From positions 1,922,001-1,986,000 of the forward strand of contig NZ_CP037899.1 of the NCBI RefSeq assembly GCF_007475525.1: a stretch of DNA of 64,000 bases. The letters are read 5' to 3'. The stretch's first letter is position 1; every line of letters begins with the position of its first letter. Below the pieces are notes generated by a model. That model saw nothing but the letters and a program-made list of their open reading frames with translations. It did no database searches and was not told where the DNA came from. Both the position numbers and the translations under genes were made by a program. Below, piece by piece: positions 48,792-59,020 of this stretch. Source of the DNA: Methylacidiphilum kamchatkense Kam1. GTDB lineage: Bacteria; Verrucomicrobiota; Verrucomicrobiia; Methylacidiphilales; Methylacidiphilaceae.

Positions 48792-50642
48792 TTATTCTAC
48801 CGTAACGCTTTTGGCCAAATTTCTAGGTTTATCAACGTCTTTGCCCAAGATAATTGCCAAATGATACGCAAACAATTGCAGCGGGATAACGGTTAATATG
48901 GGACACAAATACTCTTGTGCATTGGGAATATATAAGACCTCATCGGCAATTTTAGAAACCAGATCGTCTTTTTCCGTCGCAATAGCGATAATCGGTCCGC
49001 CTCTTGCCTTTACTTCTTCCATATTACTAATGTTTTTGTCATAAACGCCGTCTTTAGGACAAAGAAAAATGCTCGGAGTGAATTGATCGATTAAAGCTAT
49101 AATCCCATGTTTTAATTCAGCCGAAGGGTTCCCCTCGGCACTACAATAGGAAACTTCCTTTATCTTTAATGCACCTTCCAATGCCACTCCATATTGAAAC
49201 TGGCGTCCAAAGAGCAAAAATCTTTTTGAATGGGCATACTTTTTTGCCAACTCTCGGACTTGTGGATCCAACTTGATGACTTCGGCCACTTGATCCGGAA
49301 GCGCTTCAATAGCTTCTACGATTTCATGGCCTTCTCTGGCAGAGAGAAACCTCAATCTGCCTAATAATAAAGCAAGCAGCGTGAAGATAAGGACTTGGGA
49401 AGTAAACGATTTTGTAGCCGCCACCGCGATTTCAGGGCCTGCATGCATAAAGACTCCCCCTTCTGTTTCTCTGGCTATCGAGCTTCCCACACGGTTACAT
49501 ATCCCAAGGACCTTAAGCCCCTTTCTTTTTGCTTCTTTGACAGCCGCAAGGGTATCAGCAGTTTCTCCAGATTGGCTCACAGCAATAACCACCGTATGCC
49601 TATCAATCGGAGAATTCTTATATCGAAATTCACTTGAAAATTCGACTTCTACCGGAATATGTGCGAGGGATTCAATAAGATATTCCCCCACAATCCCAGC
49701 ATGCCTAGCAGAACCACATCCAATAACTTGGATTCTTTCAATCCTGAGTAGTTCCTGAGGACTCATATTCAGTCCTCCCAGTTTAGCCGTTGCTTCTTCC
49801 TGGATTAATCTACCTCGGAAAGCATTCCTAATCGCTTCGGGCTGATCATAAATTTCTTTTAGCATGTAATGAGGAAAGCCTTTGAGGCTGGCACTCATTT
49901 CAGATTGATCAACGTCCCGGATTTCAAATCCATTATTAGTTTTATTTAAAGACTGGATATCGAAAGTCTCAGGGTTGATTGTTACAAGATCTCCATCATT
50001 TAAATAGACAACTTTATGCGCATAGGGACAAATCGCTGTGACATCACTACTTAAAAAATACTCATCATTTCCAATTCCCAAGACCAAGGGACTACCTCTT
50101 CTAGCCCCTACAAGCAAGTTGGGGACCTCGGAATGGATCAAAGCAATCCCATAAGTGCCACTAATTTCCTTTAGTGAACGCTTGAGTGCTTGGATAAGTC
50201 TGGCAGTGGGATCGTCTTCATTTCCCAGCTCATAGTAATGACCTATAAGATGGGCTAAAACTTCCGTGTCTGTTTCTGATTGAAAGGTATGCCCTAAATG
50301 GATTAATCTTTGCTTTAAAAGTTGGTAATTTTCAATAACTCCATTATGAACCAACGAAAGATGGCGCAACTGGTCGAAGTGTGGATGCGCATTTTCATCG
50401 CTAGGAATACCGTGAGTGGCCCAGCGGGTATGACTGATCCCCAGTCTACCGTCCAACTCCTTTTTCCCAAGAAGATGGATAAGTTCAGAAATTCTTCCCT
50501 TTTTTTTTACCACCTCAATCTTAGTCCCATCGAAAATGGCAATACCACTGGAATCATAGCCCCGATATTCCAACCGCTTGAGCCCATCCAACAGAATAGG
50601 CTGTGCCTTCTTTTTCCCAAGGTAAGCAAAAATTCCACACAT
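48792..50642 (-). CDS. glmS: glutamine--fructose-6-phosphate aminotransferase
   Basis: Makes glucosamine 6-phosphate for peptidoglycan and LPS (616 residues). The N-terminal glutaminase domain starts MCGIFAYLG with the catalytic Cys2, and HTRWATHG, and the two SIS isomerase domains follow (SQSGETADTLAA, then GRQFQYGVALEGALKIKEVSY, ending AKSVTVE). The 5' side has only 43-76 bases before the divergent glgC gene, too little for a glmS ribozyme. Confidence 0.96.
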   Translation of the reverse strand: MCGIFAYLGKKKAQPILLDGLKRLEYRGYDSSGIAIFDGTKIEVVKKKGRISELIHLLGKKELDGRLGISHTRWATHGIPSDENAHPHFDQLRHLSLVHNGVIENYQLLKQRLIHLGHTFQSETDTEVLAHLIGHYYELGNEDDPTARLIQALKRSLKEISGTYGIALIHSEVPNLLVGARRGSPLVLGIGNDEYFLSSDVTAICPYAHKVVYLNDGDLVTINPETFDIQSLNKTNNGFEIRDVDQSEMSASLKGFPHYMLKEIYDQPEAIRNAFRGRLIQEEATAKLGGLNMSPQELLRIERIQVIGCGSARHAGIVGEYLIESLAHIPVEVEFSSEFRYKNSPIDRHTVVIAVSQSGETADTLAAVKEAKRKGLKVLGICNRVGSSIARETEGGVFMHAGPEIAVAATKSFTSQVLIFTLLALLLGRLRFLSAREGHEIVEAIEALPDQVAEVIKLDPQVRELAKKYAHSKRFLLFGRQFQYGVALEGALKIKEVSYCSAEGNPSAELKHGIIALIDQFTPSIFLCPKDGVYDKNISNMEEVKARGGPIIAIATEKDDLVSKIADEVLYIPNAQEYLCPILTVIPLQLFAYHLAIILGKDVDKPRNLAKSVTVE

Positions 50643-50718
50643 GGCGTATCTTTTTTAAATAAAATCAAAATAAATATCAAACATTATGAATAGATCTCAC
50701 CTTTTTTCCTTTTCTCCC

Positions 50719-51993
50719 ATGGATGTCATTACAGTGATTCTGGGAGGAGGTGCAGGCACAAGACTGTTCCCACTAACCAAAGAAAGGGCAAAACCAGCCG
50801 TGCCTATTGCTGGCAAATATCGTCTTGTAGATATCCCCATAAGTTTGTCAATCAATTCTGGGTTAAGAAGAATTTTTATATTAACCCAGTTCAATAGCTC
50901 TTCTCTCCATCGACATATCCAGCAGACCTATCGGTTTGATGACTATTCCCAAGGTTTTGTAGAAATTCTGGCTGCGCAGCAGACTCCCAAAGGTGCTTAC
51001 TGGTATCAGGGTACCGCAGATGCGGTTAGACAAAACCTTATCCATTTTGCCAGTCACCCTCATGATATGGTCTTAATTCTTGCTGGAGACCAACTCTATA
51101 AGATGGATTACCGAGTAATGATCGAACAGCATATTGAAACCTGCGCAGATGTGACGGTCGGAATCACCCCTGTTCCCATGAAACAGGCTTCTGCCTTAGG
51201 AATCTTAAGGGTCAATGAAGAAAAACGAATAGTGGCCTTCGTGGAAAAACCGAAAGAAAAAGAAGTACTGAAAGAATTTGCTATATCCGATCCTTTTTTA
51301 AGTCTTTATCACATACCAAAGGATTCAGCTTACTATTTTGCCTCAATGGGCATTTATGTTTTTAATCGCAAGACCCTTTCCAATGCGCTTGTAGGCGCTG
51401 AGCCAGATTTTGGCAAAGATATTATTCCTTCGTTAATCCGCACGCATCGGGTCTATTCTTATATTTATCCTGGCTATTGGGAAGACATTGGAACAATCTC
51501 AGCTTTCTACCAAGCCAATTTGGACCTATGTCATCTCCATTCCAATTTTGACTTTTACGATAGCCACTTTCCCATATTTACTCGGCCCAGATATCTTCCG
51601 CCCTCCAAAATCCTCGATGCAACAATCGAAAATTCTCTTATTGCGGAAGGCTGTATCATTACGGGAGCGAAAATCACCCATTCTCTCATTGGAATAAGAA
51701 GCATTGTTCAACCAGAAACTTGCCTCAAAGATACCGTGCTTCTTGGGAACGACTATTACGAAACAGAAAGTCAGGCGCTAAGCGCAGAAGGCCACGGTCT
51801 TCCTAGAATAGGGATTGGCAATAACTCTTTCATTGAAAAAACCATCATCGATAAGAATAGTCGGATTGGCAATAATGTGAAAATTTCTCCTGCCGGCAAG
51901 CCTCAGAATTACGATGGTGATTTCTATTATATTCGAGATGGGATCGTTATCATCCCACGAGGCGGAGTCGTTCCTCATGGAACGATTATTTAA
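50719..51993 (+). CDS. glgC: glucose-1-phosphate adenylyltransferase
   Basis: Makes ADP-glucose for glycogen. I favour the ATG at 50719 (MDVITVILGG, 424 residues), which fits the family start, over an upstream ATG at 50686. The nucleotide-binding GGGAGTRLFPLTKERAKPAVPIAG, then GTADAVRQN, GDQLYKMDY and VEKP motifs are present, followed by a C-terminal beta-helix. It is divergent from glmS. Glycogen storage is plausible for a methanotroph with carbon surplus. Confidence 0.93.
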   Translation: MDVITVILGGGAGTRLFPLTKERAKPAVPIAGKYRLVDIPISLSINSGLRRIFILTQFNSSSLHRHIQQTYRFDDYSQGFVEILAAQQTPKGAYWYQGTADAVRQNLIHFASHPHDMVLILAGDQLYKMDYRVMIEQHIETCADVTVGITPVPMKQASALGILRVNEEKRIVAFVEKPKEKEVLKEFAISDPFLSLYHIPKDSAYYFASMGIYVFNRKTLSNALVGAEPDFGKDIIPSLIRTHRVYSYIYPGYWEDIGTISAFYQANLDLCHLHSNFDFYDSHFPIFTRPRYLPPSKILDATIENSLIAEGCIITGAKITHSLIGIRSIVQPETCLKDTVLLGNDYYETESQALSAEGHGLPRIGIGNNSFIEKTIIDKNSRIGNNVKISPAGKPQNYDGDFYYIRDGIVIIPRGGVVPHGTII

Positions 51994-52042
51994 CTGGAGC
52001 TTTACAGTCCTTAATTTTTCATTTTATTGATTTTCGTTGCCT

Positions 52043-53002
52043 ATGAACTTGAAAAACTTAAATAAGCAAAAGAGTGTTGTTCGAGCAAGCTGCCACGGCT
52101 TTTCCTATCCTTCTGATCCCCTAGAATGCCTGACCAAATTCCGTTCTTTTTTTGATCTGCCCGGCGCTTGCGCTTGGCCTGAAAAAAATTCGATCGGGAA
52201 AGAAAAAAAAGAGCGGCTTGCCGTTTTGTCTCCTCATATCGATTTTCAAGTAAGTCCCAAGGCCTATACTCATGCCTTTTCTCACTGGTTTTCTAGGGCA
52301 GAAGCCGATTTTTTCATTATCCTTGGAGTTGGACACCATAGCCGGCTTGAATGGAGTATTGATAGTAGAGATTATATAACTCCTTTAGGAAGAGCCTATA
52401 ACAGAACGGATATTGTGGAGCTCATCGAAAGAAGCGTCAATTTTTCTCTGGCTGATCCCTATGGACATCAAAAAGAGCATTCTATCGAATTTCCTATCGT
52501 TTTTATGCAAGCTTTGCGTTACTGGATGGGCATCCAAAAGCCTTTAGAATTTATCCCTATTCTCTGTGGCGGCTTACACGATCTCATCATTTATGACAAC
52601 GGCAAGGATGCCCTTTCAATGATGCGAATGCTTGCTGCCGCTCTTCGTGAAGTGCTTAACGCTTATGGGGAAAAAGCAGCTCTTATCATTAGCATTGATG
52701 GATGCCATATTGGCCCAAGATTTGGTCATCCTTTGGACTTAACAAAAGTATTGCTCAAAGATACAGAATCGTGGGAAAAAGAACTATGGAAAAAAGTCGA
52801 AGAACAAAATTTAGAAGGTTTTCTTGCGCATCTTCAAAAGGAAAAAAATATTCGTTTTTTTGATGGTGTGGGTGCTATTGCCCTTCTTATGGAAATCTTC
52901 AAAGATAAACCATTTTTCTTTAAAAGAACCTATTATGAACAATGGTTTGAACCTCGAGACAGTTCCGCTGTCACTTTCTCTAGTGGATTCTTGACTTACT
53001 GA
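52043..53002 (+). CDS. MEMO1-family (AmmeMemoRadiSam protein B) protein
   Basis: A 319-residue member of the MEMO1/PF01875 family (structurally related to non-heme iron dioxygenases). The start is taken at ATG 52043, two codons inside a TTG-started frame. Conserved elements are SPHIDF near residue 70, GVGHHS, the EHSIEFPIVFMQAL segment and SIDGCHIGPRFGHP near the end; the histidines probably bind a metal. Elsewhere this protein is found with AMMECR1 and a radical SAM enzyme, neither of which is near it here. Its role is unknown. Confidence 0.85.
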   Translation: MNLKNLNKQKSVVRASCHGFSYPSDPLECLTKFRSFFDLPGACAWPEKNSIGKEKKERLAVLSPHIDFQVSPKAYTHAFSHWFSRAEADFFIILGVGHHSRLEWSIDSRDYITPLGRAYNRTDIVELIERSVNFSLADPYGHQKEHSIEFPIVFMQALRYWMGIQKPLEFIPILCGGLHDLIIYDNGKDALSMMRMLAAALREVLNAYGEKAALIISIDGCHIGPRFGHPLDLTKVLLKDTESWEKELWKKVEEQNLEGFLAHLQKEKNIRFFDGVGAIALLMEIFKDKPFFFKRTYYEQWFEPRDSSAVTFSSGFLTY

Positions 53003-53125
53003 TTCCCACAAAAATACTTCCTTTAACTCTAAAAAGAAAACAGCTGAATATTTATTTTTAAAAAGAGCTTTCCTAGAATAATTTAGACTAGAGCACGAAT
53101 CATTTTTTAACTTATCTTATCTGCC

Positions 53126-54472
53126 ATGACCTCAACCACTCCATCTCATCCACGCGTTCGATTCGCTCCGTCTCCTACCGGCTATCTTCATATAGGCGGA
53201 GCTAGAACTGCTCTATTCAATTGGCTTTATGCCAGGCATACGAACGGAACTTTTATTTTGAGGATCGAAGATACCGATGCAAGCCGAAATACCCCTCAAG
53301 CCTTATCGGTCATTTTTGAGAACCTCCGCTGGTTAGGCCTAGATTGGGACGAAGGTCCTTTACCTGATGGCAGCACCATTGGATCATTTGGTCCTTATTT
53401 TCAAAGCCAGAGAAAAGATATTTACGAAGCTTACTGTAAGAAGCTGATCGATAAAGATATGGCCTATATCAAAGAGGGAGCTGTTCTTTTCCGAATGCCT
53501 CGAAAGCGAATCATTGTGCCAGATATTATCTGTGGCGATATCTATTTTGATTGTACGCTAGAAAAAGATTTTGTGATTCGTAGAAAAGACGGCTCCTTTG
53601 TGTTTCACCTCGTTAATGTTGTAGACGATTGTGAAATGAAGATAACCCATGTGATCCGGGGAGAAGATCATTTATCTAATACCCCTAAACATATTGCCAT
53701 TTTTGAATCTTTGGGGATAAAGTCACCTCTTTATGCTCATATTCCCCTTATCCTCAATCCGGAAGGCTCAAAAATGAGCAAACGAGATAAAGGTTCTTCT
53801 GTCCAGGAGTATATTGATGAAGGGTATTTACCTAAGGCCTTCCGCAATTATTTGTGTTTGCTTGGCTGGTCGATCAAAGAAAATAGAGAGATATTCGACA
53901 TTGAAGAGGCAATTGCAAAGTTCGATCTAACTCAGATTCATCGGAGCAACGCTCGTTTTAATCGTCAAAAGCTGCTGTGGATTAATGGAGAATACATGAG
54001 AGCGATGCCCTTAGAGGAACTACTTCCCCACGCTTTATCCTGGCTTAAGAAGGCAGGTCTTATTGATGACCATTATGATAATATCCCCTTTTTGAAAGGG
54101 GCTGTTGCTATCGTAAGAGAAAAAGTAAAAACGGGCAAAGAACTTGTTGATTGGATGAAACCCCTGCTCAGTGAGCAAATCGAATACGAAGATGCTGTGT
54201 TGCAAAAATACCTAGACAACAAGGGAAAGAATATCCTTAAAGAAGTCTTCCCATATCTTGAAAAGATTTCTCCTTTTCAATCAAAGGAACTTGAAGAAAC
54301 AATTAAGAGCCTAGCGATGAAAAATGGAAGAAAGACTGCCGATTATATTCACAGACTTAGGGTAGCGCTTACGGGAAGAACAGTTGGACCCAGTCTTTAT
54401 CCAATGTTGGAAGTACTAGGAAAAGAGAAGGTTTTGAATAGATTACATAAAGTGCTATTTGAACATGAATGA
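53126..54472 (+). CDS. gltX: glutamyl-tRNA synthetase
   Basis: Charges tRNA-Glu. The class I signature HIGH appears as YLHIGGARTA (near residue 20) and KMSKS as SKMSKRDKG (near 217). The length is 448 residues. EDTDASR is conserved, and C-terminal helices are typical of bacterial GluRS. Only one copy is in the window; the protein could be discriminating or non-discriminating. pgsA follows after six bases. Confidence 0.94.
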   Translation: MTSTTPSHPRVRFAPSPTGYLHIGGARTALFNWLYARHTNGTFILRIEDTDASRNTPQALSVIFENLRWLGLDWDEGPLPDGSTIGSFGPYFQSQRKDIYEAYCKKLIDKDMAYIKEGAVLFRMPRKRIIVPDIICGDIYFDCTLEKDFVIRRKDGSFVFHLVNVVDDCEMKITHVIRGEDHLSNTPKHIAIFESLGIKSPLYAHIPLILNPEGSKMSKRDKGSSVQEYIDEGYLPKAFRNYLCLLGWSIKENREIFDIEEAIAKFDLTQIHRSNARFNRQKLLWINGEYMRAMPLEELLPHALSWLKKAGLIDDHYDNIPFLKGAVAIVREKVKTGKELVDWMKPLLSEQIEYEDAVLQKYLDNKGKNILKEVFPYLEKISPFQSKELEETIKSLAMKNGRKTADYIHRLRVALTGRTVGPSLYPMLEVLGKEKVLNRLHKVLFEHE

Positions 54473-54478
54473 TGATTT

Positions 54479-55087
54479 ATGACGCTGGCCTCATGGATAA
54501 CCTTGTTTAGAATTGTATCCCTTCCTCTTATACTCTTTTTCCTTAATCAATACCAAAAGAGTGATGAAATAAGCCAACCGGATGAAAAACTGCGGGCAGG
54601 TTCCTTGATTTTTTTTCTAGTTGCCGCCTTTTCTGACTGTATCGATGGGTATTTGGCCAGGAACTGTGGACAAAAAAGCAAGCTAGGAGCCATTCTGGAT
54701 CCGATCGCTGACAAATTACTTCTTTTTGTCATGCTGTTTTCCTTAGCGACCATCAACGCTTCAAAAATAGCTAAAATTCCTTTATGGTTACCTCTTCTAA
54801 TAGCTTCCAGAGATCTTTTCCTTCTTTTTGGTTTTCTTTTTTTAAAAGCCCTACACAAAGAAATGGAAGTTCAGCCGCATTGGACTGGCAAATTGGCTAC
54901 ATTCACAAGTTTTAGCCTAGTGGGTTTTTCTCTGCTTGGAATTGCAAAACTAACCAATATTTCGGTCTATTTGTGTGCGCTTTTCCTTATACTTTCTAGT
55001 ATAGTATATTCTATCAGAGCCATAAAAATTCTACTATCTCAACATCATTCTGTTTCTCCAACTGCAAAAAAAGATAATCTTCTATAG
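54479..55087 (+). CDS. pgsA: CDP-diacylglycerol--glycerol-3-phosphate 3-phosphatidyltransferase
   Basis: Membrane enzyme committing CDP-diacylglycerol to phosphatidylglycerol (202 residues). The CDP-alcohol phosphotransferase motif D-G-x2-A-R-x8-G-x3-D-x3-D is visible as DGYLARN ... GAILDPIADKLL (about residues 60-81). Several hydrophobic helices follow. It lies between gltX and der with very short spacing on both sides, so the three genes may form one transcript. Confidence 0.9.
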   Translation: MTLASWITLFRIVSLPLILFFLNQYQKSDEISQPDEKLRAGSLIFFLVAAFSDCIDGYLARNCGQKSKLGAILDPIADKLLLFVMLFSLATINASKIAKIPLWLPLLIASRDLFLLFGFLFLKALHKEMEVQPHWTGKLATFTSFSLVGFSLLGIAKLTNISVYLCALFLILSSIVYSIRAIKILLSQHHSVSPTAKKDNLL

Positions 55088-55089
55088 GG

Positions 55090-56465
55090 ATGAAAGTCGT
55101 TGCCATTATCGGAAGGCCGAACGTTGGAAAGTCTCTTTTGTTCAATAGGATCTGTTGCAAAGAACTATCCCTGGTCCATGATATCCCAGGGGTCACAAGG
55201 GATCGAATCATTTCTTTTATTCACAGGGATGGGCAAAAAGCAATGGTCATAGATACAGGAGGGTTAGACTTTAATCCAAAAACAAATTTAGAAAAGTCCC
55301 TTTTCGAGCAAATTGAGACTTCTTTAACAGAAGCTACCCATATCCTTTTTGTCGTCGATGGCAGAACTGGACTCACTCCTTTAGATCAAGAAATAGGAAA
55401 ATTTTTAAAGAAAAGGCAAAAGCCAGTCTTTGTTGTCGTCAACAAAATAGATGATCCTAAACTGGAAAATAACACTTTGGACTTTGTTGCACTTGGATTC
55501 GATACCATTTTCCCAGTTTCAGCAGCACATAATAGAGGGATAGAAGAGCTTCTTCGTTCCATCTTTGCGACCAATTCCATTGAGACAGAGCAAAAGGATT
55601 TAAAACTGCCCGCTTCTCCTCCTACCCGCATCGCCGTCATAGGCCAACCCAATGCTGGAAAATCAACGTTGATAAACGGGCTTATTGGAGAAAAAAGGCT
55701 TGTGGTGGACGAACATCCGGGAACAACTCATGACGCTGTGGATGTTGATTTTAGTATCGCTGGCGTTCCTTTCACGCTGATCGATACGGCAGGGCTCAGA
55801 AAAAAAATAAACTGCAACCAGGCTTAGAAAGCAAAATCGCTGGTCGGACTGTACATGCTATAAACCGCTCACATATCGTTTTATTTGTCATTGATGCTGA
55901 AAAAGGAATCAGCCTGCAAGACAAAAAAATTGGTGGATTAATACAAAAGGCATTTCGGCCCTGTATCATTGTCCTCAATAAAATTGATTTGTTAGAGAAT
56001 TCCTTCGATCGGAGAAACTGGGGGAAAGAAAGTCGCCTACTGATACAAAGAGAGCTTCCTTTTTTAAGTTATGCGCCTGTAGTGGCACTCAGTGCTGAAA
56101 AAAAATGGAATTATCAAAGCTTATTCACTGCTATTCTTCTTGTCGACCAGGAAAGAAAAAAATGCATTCCTACCCATGAAGTTGCCGAATTTTTCCAAAG
56201 GACCTTGCATCAATTCCCCCCACAGCCCATTCAAGGTAAAAGATTAAAAATTTACTACGCCACACAACTTAAAGATAAAGACAGTTCAAAAGCGCCTCCT
56301 TGTCCAACATTTGTTCTTTTTGTCAATAATCTCACCTTACTCAAAGCAGCCTATAAAAAATTTCTTGAAGGGAAACTGCGCCAAACTTTTTCCTTTACAG
56401 GTTGTCCCATTTTGTGGAAATGGAAAAAGGCCCAGGGGAAAAAACCACTTCTGATCCAAAAATAG
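55090..56465 (+). pseudogene. der: ribosome biogenesis GTPase Der (EngA), one frameshift
   Basis: Essential double-GTPase in 50S assembly. The first G domain has GRPNVGKSLLFN, DTGG and NKID. The second has GQPNAGKSTLIN and DTAGLRKK, where the frame breaks at a run of eight A at 55800-55807. One added base leads straight into KLQPGLESKIAGRTVHAINR, the NKIDLL motif and the C-terminal KH-like domain. The repaired length is 458 residues, normal for Der. An essential gene intact except for one base in a homopolymer is unlikely to be a real null. Confidence 0.93.
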
Positions 56466-56866
56466 TTATTAGCTTCTCCCTGGAACAGGACCCTTGAAAT
56501 CGTTTTCAGGAAAATAGACGGTTTCCTACCCATACCGCAAACATCCGGCAAGCTACTTACTCCTGTAGAAGCGTGGCCATGTTCGGACTTATAGCCAATT
56601 CAAGGCCGCAACTTCAATGTAGCAAGCATTTTAAAAAAATTTGGTCCAGCCCTACACGCCAACCCATTTATGGATGGAGACAATGAATCTGACCCAGGCC
56701 ATAGGACACGTAAGAAAAGCAGCTTTGCTAAAGTAAAGATTCGTTCCTCTTAAGATAGGCATAAAAGGGAATGGATTCCCCTAAAATCCCTTTGTAAAAC
56801 ATCTGACAGACTGAGCCTCGACGACTATATTTTGCCAGTTCGTCTTTTTTATTTATTGTTTTAGCA
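56466..56866. other. 401-base intergenic region
   Basis: No gene, RNA or repeat is recognised here. Frames are short and broken on both strands. Part of the sequence (around 56560-56640) has an irregular, slightly GC-richer composition and could be a decayed fragment, but no family could be named. The last stretch before the GH3 gene (from about 56820) is T-rich and may hold its promoter. Confidence 0.4.
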
Positions 56867-59020
56867 ATGCCCTCATCCTCTTTTAAGCCGATCGCACCAT
56901 CCGATGTCAGAGCTATTCTTTCCAGAATGAACCTAGAAGAAAAGATTGGACAGTTGGTTCAATTAAGTCCCAAGGATGGCATGCTATCTGAAGAGCTAAA
57001 AACTCTTATTCAAAAAGGAAAAGTAGGCTCCTTTTTAAACCTAACAGACCCCTCACAAATTGAAGAAGCTCAGCGGATCGCTTCGCATAAAAGCCGTTTG
57101 CACATTCCTTTACTATTTGCATTCGATGTTCTGCATGGTTTTAAAACCATTTTTCCTATCCCGATTGCTTTGGCATCTAGTATGGATGCAGAACTGATTG
57201 AGCAAGTAGCTCGTGCTTCCGCTAAAGAAGCAAGAGCTTTTGGAATTCATTGGACTTTTGCTCCCATGCTTGATGTTTGTCGAGATCCTAGATGGGGAAG
57301 AGTAGCCGAAAGTCCAGGGGAAGACCCTTTTTTAGCCTCTCTCCTTTCATCAGCATGGATCAAAGGGTTTCAAGGCACGAACCTTTCTTCTTCCAGTCTC
57401 CTTGCTGCATGTCCTAAGCATTTTGTCGGTTATGGAGCTGTCGAAGGTGGGAGAGATTACAATTCAGTAACTATATCTTATAGGCTACTTCAAGAAATCT
57501 ATCTTCCTCCATTCCTCCAAGCCTTTAAACAAGGAGCATTTGCAACGATGGCAGCCTTTGTTGCCATTAATGGCTTACCGCCAGCCGCCAATTCACAGTT
57601 GCTAAAAGACTTATTAAGAAAGGACATTGGATGGGAGGGTCCAGTTATCAGCGATTGGAATGCTGTCAGAGAACTGGTCCATCATGGGATTGCTGAAAAT
57701 GAAAAAGCTGCCGTGGCAATAGCCATAAATTCTGGTATTGACATAGATATGGCTAGTGGTCTTTATTCCCAATATTTAGAAGAACTCCTCAAAGAAGGAA
57801 AGGTCAAAGAAGAAACGATTGATGATGCTGTCCAGAGGGTCCTAACCCTTAAAAATAAGCTCGGACTTTTTACCCAAGAGCCACATCCTCTAAAGATAGA
57901 TCAAAATAGATGGCAGACCATTCTTAAGACCAACAAGCAAATAGCTTTGGAAGCAGCCAAAAAATCCGTGGTGTTATTAAAAAATGAAGATGGACTGCTC
58001 CCCATTGCTCCTTCTATTCGCTCTATTGCTCTAATCGGTCCTTTCAGTGAAGAACGCAAAGAACATTTAGGCCCATGGTCTGCCATTGGAGATGGCAATG
58101 AAGTAATAACCCTTGCTGAAGGCCTAAAAAGATATGCTCCTAGGGGAACAAAAATCAACGTGGTTGAAGGCTGCAATAGGTTTCGCCATGGCACGGTGGA
58201 TTATCAGCAAGCCCTCAAAATCGCTCAAAGTAGTCAACTGATAGTCGCAGCGGTGGGAGAAAAAGCAAATATGTCAGGAGAAGCTGCATCGAGAGCTTTT
58301 TTAGACTTTCCAACACAACAGCAGCAGCTTATTGAAGCCTTATTAGAAACCAAAGTCCCAGTTGTCCTCATAGTCTTTAGCGGCAGGCCGCTGGATCTCT
58401 CAAGAATCATTGCCAAAACAAAAGCAATCCTGCAAGCTTGGTTTTTAGGAACAGAAACCGGAGAAGCCTTAGGACAGATACTTTTTGGGCTCTACAATCC
58501 TTCTGGAAAGTTGCCGATCACTTTCCCAAGATCCGTCGGACAGATCCCTATTTATTACGCTCAACTTCCTACCGGTAGACCAGCCAACCGCTCCTTTCCC
58601 TCCAGCCGCTATATCGACCAAAGCACCACCCCCCTTTTCCCTTTTGGTTATGGATTAAGTTATACTACTTTCCATTACAGCTTCCCTACTCTCAATCGTT
58701 CCAGAATCAATTATCATCAAACATTAGAGATCCAGACAGAAATAGAAAATACAGGCACGGTTCCTGGAGAAGAAATCGTACAGCTTTACATTCGTGATCC
58801 AGTAGCTTCCATTTCAAGACCTTTAAAAGAATTAAAAGGAATACAAAGAGTCTTTCTTAACCCTGGAGAAAAACAAAAAATTAAATTTACTATTTCCTCC
58901 GAGGATTTAGCTTTTATAGATTATGAAGGGAAAAGAAAGATTGAACCTGGCCGGTTTTTTCTCTGGGTTGGACCCAATTCAACAGAAGGGAAAAGAGCAC
59001 AGTTTGATCTTATCCCATAA
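56867..59020 (+). CDS. glycoside hydrolase family 3 beta-glucosidase (BglX-like)
   Basis: A 717-residue GH3 enzyme. The N-terminal (beta/alpha)8 domain has PLLFAFDVLHG near residue 81, CPKHFVGYG near 182, and the nucleophile aspartate D263 in VISDWNAV. A second alpha/beta sandwich domain and a fibronectin-III-like C-terminal domain (FPFGYGLSYTTF, then GTVPGEEIVQLYI) follow. It lacks a signal peptide, so it probably acts in the cytoplasm. It may release glucose or another hexose from beta-linked oligosaccharides. No sugar transporter is nearby. Confidence 0.9.
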   Translation: MPSSSFKPIAPSDVRAILSRMNLEEKIGQLVQLSPKDGMLSEELKTLIQKGKVGSFLNLTDPSQIEEAQRIASHKSRLHIPLLFAFDVLHGFKTIFPIPIALASSMDAELIEQVARASAKEARAFGIHWTFAPMLDVCRDPRWGRVAESPGEDPFLASLLSSAWIKGFQGTNLSSSSLLAACPKHFVGYGAVEGGRDYNSVTISYRLLQEIYLPPFLQAFKQGAFATMAAFVAINGLPPAANSQLLKDLLRKDIGWEGPVISDWNAVRELVHHGIAENEKAAVAIAINSGIDIDMASGLYSQYLEELLKEGKVKEETIDDAVQRVLTLKNKLGLFTQEPHPLKIDQNRWQTILKTNKQIALEAAKKSVVLLKNEDGLLPIAPSIRSIALIGPFSEERKEHLGPWSAIGDGNEVITLAEGLKRYAPRGTKINVVEGCNRFRHGTVDYQQALKIAQSSQLIVAAVGEKANMSGEAASRAFLDFPTQQQQLIEALLETKVPVVLIVFSGRPLDLSRIIAKTKAILQAWFLGTETGEALGQILFGLYNPSGKLPITFPRSVGQIPIYYAQLPTGRPANRSFPSSRYIDQSTTPLFPFGYGLSYTTFHYSFPTLNRSRINYHQTLEIQTEIENTGTVPGEEIVQLYIRDPVASISRPLKELKGIQRVFLNPGEKQKIKFTISSEDLAFIDYEGKRKIEPGRFFLWVGPNSTEGKRAQFDLIP

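Noticed and set aside
50643-50685. Possible glmS ribozyme in the glmS leader
   Set aside because: At most 76 bases separate the glmS and glgC starts, too few for the known glmS ribozyme.
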